Assembly (NCBI GenBank): GCA_955652075.1
Contig: CATPAS010000150.1
Location: 1 to 5,339 of the forward strand
Reading direction: 5' to 3'
Length of the DNA: 5,339 bases
DNA from: an uncultured Gaiellaceae bacterium
GTDB lineage: Bacteria; Actinomycetota; Thermoleophilia; Gaiellales; Gaiellaceae
Both the position numbers and the translations under genes were made by a program. Positions within the stretch are counted from its first letter, which is position 1. The number at the start of each line of letters is the position of its first letter. Positions 1 to 4,181 of this stretch are shown here, piece by piece. The notes beneath the pieces are model-generated. The model made no database searches and was not told where the DNA came from. It was given only the letters and a program-made list of their open reading frames with translations.

Positions 1-435
1 CTGCAGGGAGTGGGGGCGATCCTCGGCGGCGTGACCGCGAGCCGTGCCCTCCGGCACTTCGGGGACGTGCGCCTCGTCGGCTGGGGGATGGTGCTCTTCG
101 CGGTCGGAGACGCGAGCTTCGCGTCTTCGAGCCTGCCGGTTGTGTGCGCGGGGATCGCCGTCGCCGGCTTTGCGATCTCGTGGTTCATCGTCGGCTTTTC
201 GACGTCGATCCAGCTGCGGACGCCGCAGCGACTACAAGGGCGCGTCGCCTCGGCCGCGAACACGATCGTGAGCACGCCGCAGACGATCGGGATCGCGCTC
301 GGCGCAATCCTCGTGAGCGTTCTCGACTACCGCGTGCTCGTCACGGTGATGTTCGTCGCCGTCTCTGCCTGCGGCGCGTACCTGCTCACCCGCGGGCCGG
401 AGCCGATCGCGGCCGAAGAGCCGGCGCTCGCCTAA
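1..435 (+). CDS. MFS transporter, C-terminal part (5' end outside window)
   Basis: This is an open frame from the window's first base to TAA at 433-435, giving 144 residues; the N-terminus lies upstream, so no start is assigned. It looks like the last third of a major facilitator superfamily exporter in the inner membrane. About four hydrophobic helices are visible, near residues 24-42, 45-66, 91-106 and 109-127. Between the second and third sits the segment LRTPQRLQGRVAS (72-84), a basic cytoplasmic loop of the type R-x-P-x-x-x-x-G-R-V seen in DHA3/MFS_3-type drug or siderophore exporters. The tail is short, acidic and cytoplasmic. The substrate cannot be told from this fragment. Its stop overlaps the stop of the convergent pspA gene in the four bases CTAA (432-435), leaving no room for an intergenic terminator. 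The family call is fairly sure; the subfamily is tentative. Confidence 0.5.
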   Translation: MQGVGAILGGVTASRALRHFGDVRLVGWGMVLFAVGDASFASSSLPVVCAGIAVAGFAISWFIVGFSTSIQLRTPQRLQGRVASAANTIVSTPQTIGIALGAILVSVLDYRVLVTVMFVAVSACGAYLLTRGPEPIAAEEPALA

Positions 436-1160
436 CTACTCTCGAGCTCCTTCTTCTCGCCGCCAGAACCCACCTCGGCCTTCATCTGCTCGAGCTCGCG
501 GTCGACCTGCTGCTGCGACGCGAGCTGCGAGAGCTCCCGGTCGAGTGGCGTCTTGGTCGAGCCGAGCTCCTCGAGGTCGCCGGACGACACGAGCTCGTCG
601 ATGGCGGACGCGCGCGCCTGCATCTGATCGGTCTTGTCCTTCGCGCGCTGGATCGCGAGGCCGGTGTTGTCCATCTCACGGCCGATTCCGGTCGTGGCCT
701 CCCCGATGCGGACCTGCGCCTCGGCCGCGGAGTACTGGGCCTTGATCACTTCCTTCTGCGAGCGGAACTGCTCGATCCTCGCGGACAGCTGCTTTTCGCT
801 CGCGACGAGCTTCTCCTGCTGGTCCTGCAGCTGCTTCACCTGCGTGTCCAGATCCTGGAGCTGCTGTTGGATCCCCGACTTCCGCTCGAGCGCCTGCCGG
901 GCGAGGTCCTCGCGGCCGGCGGCGAGAGCCTGGCGCGCCTGCGTGTCCAGCGTGACGACGTTTTGCTCCAGCTGCTGGGTCTGAAGCTCGAGGCGCTTCT
1001 TCGCCGTGACGACGTCTGCGACACCGCGTTTTACGTTCTGCAGCGACTGGAGCTGCTTCTCGTAGGAGTAGTCGAGCGTCTCGTTCGGGTTCTCGGCGCG
1101 GTTGAGCAGCGTGTTGAACTTGGCCTTGATGATCTCGCCGGCGCGTGACAGCAGCCCCAT
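432..1160 (-). CDS. pspA: PspA/IM30 family phage-shock (membrane stress) protein
   Basis: This 242-residue protein matches the PspA/IM30 (ESCRT-III-like) family in start, length (E. coli PspA is 222) and composition. The N-terminus, MGLLSRAGEIIKAKFNTLL, is the amphipathic membrane-binding helix, followed by the family-typical ENPNETLDYSYEKQ segment (about 23-36). Residues of roughly 26-185 are almost entirely charged/Gln-rich heptad sequence, predicting the long coiled-coil hairpin. The tail is acidic and polar. Known family members assemble on the inner face of the cytoplasmic membrane and protect it when proton-motive force or lipid packing is disturbed. The ATG start (1158-1160) is supported by a strong GAGGAGG ribosome site (1169-1175, minus strand) 8 nt upstream. 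The gene is divergent from the MBL hydrolase and no PspBC or PspM-like partners are nearby. It appears monocistronic here, probably with its promoter in the 43-bp divergent gap. Confidence 0.5.
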   Translation of the reverse strand: MGLLSRAGEIIKAKFNTLLNRAENPNETLDYSYEKQLQSLQNVKRGVADVVTAKKRLELQTQQLEQNVVTLDTQARQALAAGREDLARQALERKSGIQQQLQDLDTQVKQLQDQQEKLVASEKQLSARIEQFRSQKEVIKAQYSAAEAQVRIGEATTGIGREMDNTGLAIQRAKDKTDQMQARASAIDELVSSGDLEELGSTKTPLDRELSQLASQQQVDRELEQMKAEVGSGGEKKELESS

Positions 1161-1168
1161 CTCAGTTT

Positions 1169-1175
1169 CCTCCTC
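1169..1175 (-). promoter_or_regulatory. Strong Shine-Dalgarno of pspA
   Basis: Read on the minus strand this is GAGGAGG, separated by 8 nt (AAACTGAG) from the pspA ATG. It is the only textbook ribosome-binding site in the window and fixes the pspA start. The four complete plus-strand genes have nothing comparable. Confidence 0.5.
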
Positions 1176-1191
1176 GTCGCAGGTTGGCCTG

Positions 1192-1198
1192 TAGCGTA
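1192..1198. promoter_or_regulatory. Candidate bidirectional -10 element between pspA and the MBL gene
   Basis: The seven bases TAGCGTA contain a TANNNT hexamer on both strands: TAGCGT (1192-1197) reading toward the MBL gene and TACGCT (1193-1198, minus) reading toward pspA. On the plus side exactly 6 nt separate the hexamer from the GTG start at 1204, the spacing expected for a leaderless transcript. On the minus side a transcript starting about 7 nt downstream would have a leader of roughly 26 nt containing the pspA Shine-Dalgarno. No convincing -35 box is visible on either strand. The motif matches are seen directly; promoter activity is inferred. Confidence 0.5.
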
Positions 1199-1203
1199 CC
1201 GCC

Positions 1204-1860
1204 GTGCTCGTCGAACGGAGTCTGCACCCGGGCTACCTCTCGAACGCCTACCTCGTCGCCGACGAGGAGGGTGGGGCCGCTCTGTACGTGGATTCCGGGG
1301 CGCCGCTCGAGCCGCTCCGGGCAGCGGCGGAACAGTGGCGTGTGGAACCGGAGCTAGTCCTCCGGACTCACTCGCACCCCGATCACGTGGAGCACGAGGG
1401 CGAGCTGGGTCTCCCGGTCAAGACCTCCGCCGCCGAAGTTGGCGGCCTGCGGGTCGAGGCCCTGGCCACGCCTGGCCATTCCGACGACATGGTCGCCTTC
1501 GTCGTCAACGGCGAGGCAGTGTTCACCGGGGACACGCTCTTCAAGGACTCGGTCGGCGGCGGGAACTTCGAGCAGGTGCGGCAGTCGGTGATGGACGTCC
1601 TGATGAAGCTGCCGCCGGAAACGCGCGTCCTCCCGGGTCACACCGACGAGACCACGATCGGCCGCGAATGGGAAGAGAATCCGTTCATCCGGGTCTGGCG
1701 CGGCGCCGAGCCCGAAGGAACGGAGCGCGTTCGGGTCGGCGGCGAGGATGCGACTCTGATCGTCTGGTCTCCGGACTACGACGGCGGCGGCAAGGCCTGG
1801 GTGCGCTTCGACGACGGCCGCGACGCGATCGTCGGCGGTTCGCGCGTGCAGCGGACTTAG
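1204..1860 (+). CDS. MBL-fold (glyoxalase II-like) metallo-hydrolase
   Basis: This 218-residue protein has a complete metallo-beta-lactamase metal site: THSHPDH (H56, H58, D60, H61), TPGH (H92), FTGDTLF (D110) and LPGH (H146). That order and the GDTLF / PGHTDETTIGRE context resemble glyoxalase II-type and related thioester or lactone hydrolases, which bind two Zn/Fe ions and work in the cytoplasm; no signal peptide is seen. The spacing from H61 to H92 is short, so the usual insertion is missing. After the core (about 1-165) comes a roughly 45-residue tail rich in Trp, Asp and Gly (about 175-218) that I do not recognise, and the long C-terminal helical domain of true GloB is absent. The substrate is unknown. 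The start is taken as GTG at 1204: there is no Shine-Dalgarno, but TAGCGT lies 6 nt upstream. The gene is divergent from pspA and followed by a VOC-fold gene 119 bp downstream. Confidence 0.5.
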   Translation: MLVERSLHPGYLSNAYLVADEEGGAALYVDSGAPLEPLRAAAEQWRVEPELVLRTHSHPDHVEHEGELGLPVKTSAAEVGGLRVEALATPGHSDDMVAFVVNGEAVFTGDTLFKDSVGGGNFEQVRQSVMDVLMKLPPETRVLPGHTDETTIGREWEENPFIRVWRGAEPEGTERVRVGGEDATLIVWSPDYDGGGKAWVRFDDGRDAIVGGSRVQRT

Positions 1861-1877
1861 TGGCTCGGAGCCACTAA
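1857..1877 (+). terminator. Perfect inverted repeat across the MBL stop codon
   Basis: TTAGTGGCTC and GAGCCACTAA form a perfect 10-bp inverted repeat around one central G, and the left arm includes the TAG stop (1858-1860). As RNA it would fold as an 8-bp or slightly shorter stem with a TCGGA-type loop. No T-run follows, so it is not a classic intrinsic terminator. U-less hairpins are proposed terminators or RNA 3'-end stabilisers in high-GC actinobacteria. A protein-binding operator is the alternative. Confidence 0.5.
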
Positions 1878-1883
1878 CCGCGA

Positions 1884-1902
1884 CAGGTCCGCAAGGGACC
1901 TG
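1884..1902 (+). terminator. Second hairpin downstream of the MBL gene
   Basis: CAGGTCC, loop GCAAG, GGACCTG: a perfect 7-bp stem with a 5-nt loop, starting 6 nt after the first inverted repeat. It lacks a U-tract. The tandem arrangement favours a 3'-end or terminator role for the MBL transcript and separation from the downstream VOC gene. Confidence 0.5.
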
Positions 1903-1966
1903 CTGGCGCATGGCATGGCACCCGCATCCGGACCACGGGCACCCGGTGTGCAAGAAGCACCACACA

Positions 1967-1972
1967 TAGCAT
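1967..1972 (+). promoter_or_regulatory. Candidate -10 element for the VOC gene
   Basis: TAGCAT (TANNNT) lies 7 nt before the TTG start at 1980, with no Shine-Dalgarno between. It fits a leaderless promoter. No clear -35 is seen, so support is the position and its repetition ahead of the other plus-strand genes. Confidence 0.5.
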
Positions 1973-1979
1973 CGGATCG

Positions 1980-2417
1980 TTGCAGTCGCGTGGGATCCAT
2001 CATCTCGACCTCGTCGTCAGCGATCTGGAGCGCAGCAAAGCGTTCTACTCCGCACTCCTCCGTAGCCTTGGTTGGAGTGGTGTCCTGCAGCTACAAGGAG
2101 AACGCGGCGAGGAGATCTGGTATCTGCAGGCGGCGGACACGTGGCTCGGGCTGCGGGCAAAGCAGTCGAATGCCCATCTGGTGCCGTACGACCGATACGC
2201 GGTCGGCGTACACCACGTCGCGTTCGAGGCCTCGACGCGCGACGCTGTTGATCAGTGTTGGGAGTTGGCTCTTGCGCAGGGCGTCGAGATCGAAAGCGCG
2301 CCGAAGGAGTTCCCACACTACGTCGACGGCTATTACGCGGCGTTCTTCTACGACCCCGATGGGATCAAGCTCGAAGTAGTCCACGAGCCGAGACGAGCCG
2401 CTACAACCGGCACTTAG
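1980..2417 (+). CDS. VOC-superfamily (glyoxalase I/bleomycin-resistance fold) protein
   Basis: This 145-residue protein has two beta-alpha-beta-beta-beta modules typical of the vicinal oxygen chelate fold. Module 1 begins IHHLDLVVSDLERSKAFY (6-23); module 2 begins VGVHHVAFEA (75-84) and ends with YYAAFFYDPDGIKLEVVHEP (118-137). Likely metal ligands are H8, H79 and E132; a fourth acidic ligand at the end of module 1 is not obvious (LGLRAK, 56-61). The length is normal for single-chain, dimerising members. The substrate cannot be assigned: glyoxalases, dioxygenases, epimerases and thiol transferases share this fold. The start is TTG at 1980 because the frame, open from 1878, has no earlier ATG, GTG or TTG, and the family-typical strand starts five residues later. 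There is no Shine-Dalgarno, but TAGCAT lies 7 nt upstream. It follows an MBL hydrolase and precedes nucS by 49 bp. Confidence 0.5.
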   Translation: MQSRGIHHLDLVVSDLERSKAFYSALLRSLGWSGVLQLQGERGEEIWYLQAADTWLGLRAKQSNAHLVPYDRYAVGVHHVAFEASTRDAVDQCWELALAQGVEIESAPKEFPHYVDGYYAAFFYDPDGIKLEVVHEPRRAATTGT

Positions 2418-2451
2418 CTCGACCCCGTTCGGGCCTGTCCGAAACAGACAG

Positions 2452-2457
2452 TACGGT
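2452..2457 (+). promoter_or_regulatory. Candidate -10 element for nucS
   Basis: TACGGT (TANNNT) ends 9 nt before the nucS ATG at 2467, inside the 49-bp gap after the VOC gene; no Shine-Dalgarno is present. The spacing is 2-3 nt longer than ideal for a fully leaderless message, so a 1-3 nt leader or read-through from the VOC gene is possible. Confidence 0.5.
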
Positions 2458-2466
2458 CCGGCGACC

Positions 2467-3126
2467 ATGCGCTTGGTCGTCGCCCGTTGCGAAGTCCTCT
2501 ACACAGGCCGACTCACGGCGAGGCTTCCCCAAGCCGTTCGGCTGCTCATGTTCAAGTCGGATGGCTCCGTGCTCGTCCACGACGATGCAGGCGGTTATCG
2601 CCCTTTGAACTGGATGACCCCGCCGACCGTCGTGGAGGAGCGAGAAGGCAGCATCGTCGTCCGCAAGAGGGCCGGAAAGTCGGAAGACAAGCTCGAGATC
2701 CGCATCGCCGACCTTCTGAGTGACGTCACGCACGACATGGGGGAGTCCGCGGCGCTCCAGAAGGACGGCGTCGAGCGCCACCTGCAGGAAGAGCTGGCCG
2801 CGCGTCCGAACGCGCTCGGCCAGAGCCTGCAGCTCGTGCGGCGGGAATGGCCGACCGACATCGGGCCGGTGGACCTCATGTGCCGCGACGCAAGCGGCGA
2901 CTGGGTCGCGGTCGAGATCAAGCGAATCGCCACGATCGAAGCGGTCGAGCAGCTCACGCGGTACCTCGAACGGATCGAGATCGAAGGCTGTCGCGGCGTG
3001 CTCGCCGCGCAGGTCATCAAGCCACAGGCACGCACACTCGCTGAGGCCCGGGGCATCCACTGCGTCGAGGTCGACCTCGCGGTTCTGCGTGGCGAGCGCG
3101 AGCCGGACCTCACGCTTTTTACCTAG
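2467..3126 (+). CDS. nucS: NucS/EndoMS mismatch-specific endonuclease
   Basis: This 219-residue protein is recognisable along its whole length as actinobacterial NucS, the cytoplasmic endonuclease that cuts both strands at mismatches and replaces MutS/MutL in most actinobacteria. The N-terminal DNA-binding domain (about 1-90) carries the family strings RLTARLP (15-21), LMFKSDGSVLVH (27-38) and YRPLNWMTPP (44-53), with W49 in the mismatch-binding region. The C-terminal RecB-type nuclease domain has D136 in GPVDLMCRD, E150 and K152 in VAVEIKR, and Q162 in EQLTRYLER, so the metal and catalytic residues are intact. The end, PDLTLFT, resembles the C-terminal beta-clamp-binding motif reported for C. 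glutamicum EndoMS. ATG at 2467 gives the normal family start; there is no Shine-Dalgarno. Its TAG stop shares CTAG (3123-3126) with the stop of the convergent AlkZ-like gene. Confidence 0.5.
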   Translation: MRLVVARCEVLYTGRLTARLPQAVRLLMFKSDGSVLVHDDAGGYRPLNWMTPPTVVEEREGSIVVRKRAGKSEDKLEIRIADLLSDVTHDMGESAALQKDGVERHLQEELAARPNALGQSLQLVRREWPTDIGPVDLMCRDASGDWVAVEIKRIATIEAVEQLTRYLERIEIEGCRGVLAAQVIKPQARTLAEARGIHCVEVDLAVLRGEREPDLTLFT

Positions 3127-4181
3127 CTGCGAACGAACGCGACGAGTCGCTCGCCCTCCTCGTCGATCTCCGCGCGTTCCGTCTTCGTGAGACGTCGCAA
3201 CGGCTCGAGCTCGAGGCCGCGCTTCCGGTCGACGTTCCACGTGGCCGCGACGAAGCCGTCGACGAGTACGGTGGGGAGGACGTCGCCGTTCTTCCTGATC
3301 ACGGTGCTCCGGAACTTCTCCGGGAGGATGCGCGTCCGCTCGGGCGGCGCGTACGCGAGCAGGGACGAATCCCACTTGGGCAGGAAGCGCACGGGCGCCC
3401 GGACGTCTCCAGCCGGCAGCGGCGCGCGGGGCAGGTCGAGCAGCTCACGACCTCGCTCGTCACGAAACTTCCGCAGTTCGAGCCGCTCGATGCCCGGGCG
3501 CAGGTCGCCGACTCGGACGCCTGCGAACCGGAGCAGATCCTGTTGCGTCGCCGGGCCGAAGGACGTGAGATAGCTTCGGGCGAGGCGCTCTGCGCCTTGC
3601 TCCCTCGACGGCAGATCGACGCCGAGCCAGACGTTCATCGCCAGCAGCTCGGGACGTCCGTGAAAGCCCCACGTACCGCTTGGTGGGACGTGCAGGAGCG
3701 GCGCGAGCGTGCGCGTTCTCCAGCGGCCGCCCATGTCTTCGGCGGCGATCGCCTCCAGCTGCTCGTGCGTGATCTGTTTGCTCGCGGCGTCCTGCACCTT
3801 GCGCGACAGCTCTTCCATCCGTTCGGCGGTGACCCGCGGCGTCATCTCGCGGGCCGCCGGCTGCCAGGCTGCGGCGTAGTACGGGTAGTCGCGGGCGCTC
3901 GTGATGTGCAGCGTGATCCGGAAGAGAGTCGACTTGACGGCCTTTCGGTCCTCCAGCGCCCGCGTCAGCTGCTCCTTGCGGAAGCCCGTCAGCCTGGACC
4001 AGAGAGCGATGTACGGAGAGGGCGCGTACTGCGCCTGCAGAGCGCAGAGCCGTTCGATGGCACGGGGAACCGTCAGCCTCTGCCGTGCCAGGAGCATCTG
4101 CCGCTCGAGCAAGGCGCGGTTCAGCTCGCGGAGCGTGAGGACACGCTCGCCTTTAGCGTTCGCTCTGGTGATCCGAGCCAT
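3123..4181 (-). CDS. Winged-helix DNA-binding protein, AlkZ/YcaQ-type DNA glycosylase family
   Basis: This 352-residue protein belongs to the HTH_42 (winged helix DNA-binding domain-containing) family, whose studied members AlkZ and YcaQ are DNA glycosylases that remove bulky alkyl adducts or unhook interstrand crosslinks. Family landmarks are LTLRELNRALLERQMLL (15-31), CALQAQYAPSPYIALWSRL (46-64) and near the C-terminus VLVDGFVAATWNVDR (about 306-320). Q49-A-Q51 corresponds to the catalytic Q-phi-Q motif of AlkZ, as opposed to Q-phi-D in YcaQ. Many HTH_42 proteins are uncharacterised, so activity and lesion are inferred. ATG at 4179-4181 is the only reasonable start before the conserved N-terminus; neither a strong Shine-Dalgarno nor a TANNNT is seen upstream. 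The gene converges with nucS (4-bp overlap) and its first 14 bp overlap the start of the RuBisCO-like gene. Confidence 0.5.
   Translation of the reverse strand: MARITRANAKGERVLTLRELNRALLERQMLLARQRLTVPRAIERLCALQAQYAPSPYIALWSRLTGFRKEQLTRALEDRKAVKSTLFRITLHITSARDYPYYAAAWQPAAREMTPRVTAERMEELSRKVQDAASKQITHEQLEAIAAEDMGGRWRTRTLAPLLHVPPSGTWGFHGRPELLAMNVWLGVDLPSREQGAERLARSYLTSFGPATQQDLLRFAGVRVGDLRPGIERLELRKFRDERGRELLDLPRAPLPAGDVRAPVRFLPKWDSSLLAYAPPERTRILPEKFRSTVIRKNGDVLPTVLVDGFVAATWNVDRKRGLELEPLRRLTKTERAEIDEEGERLVAFVRS
4154..4159 (+). promoter_or_regulatory. Candidate -10 element for the RuBisCO-like gene
   Basis: TAGCGT, identical to the hexamer ahead of the MBL gene, ends 8 nt before the GTG at 4168. 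It lies inside the coding region of the divergent AlkZ-like gene (around its codons 8-10). No Shine-Dalgarno precedes the GTG. Promoter function is inferred from motif and position. Confidence 0.5.

Noticed and set aside
1..6. CTGCAG (PstI site) at the very first base as a cloning or assembly scar
   Set aside because: The reading frame runs through it as normal MFS coding sequence, and a hexamer at an arbitrary window edge is not evidence of a junction.
144..1148. Long plus-strand open frame of 334 codons opposite pspA
   Set aside because: It is antisense to an unmistakable PspA with a strong Shine-Dalgarno. Its Leu/Arg/Asp-rich content is what the complement of a charged coiled-coil gene gives in GC-rich DNA.
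1354..1965. Minus-strand open frame of 203 codons opposite the MBL gene
   Set aside because: It is antisense to a protein with all seven MBL metal-site residues, and has no family resemblance.
1861..1979. tRNA or small structured RNA in the gap between the MBL and VOC genes
   Set aside because: There are hairpins but no T-loop consensus, acceptor pairing or cloverleaf, so terminator or 3'-end structures explain it better.
2401..3375. Minus-strand open frame of 324 codons across nucS
   Set aside because: It is antisense to nucS, whose catalytic motifs are intact, and has Arg-rich, family-less composition.
3901..4167. Extending the RuBisCO-like protein upstream to the in-frame ATG at 3901
   Set aside because: The added 89 residues are antisense to the AlkZ-like gene, and the RuBisCO-like N-terminal strand begins naturally at the GTG at 4168.
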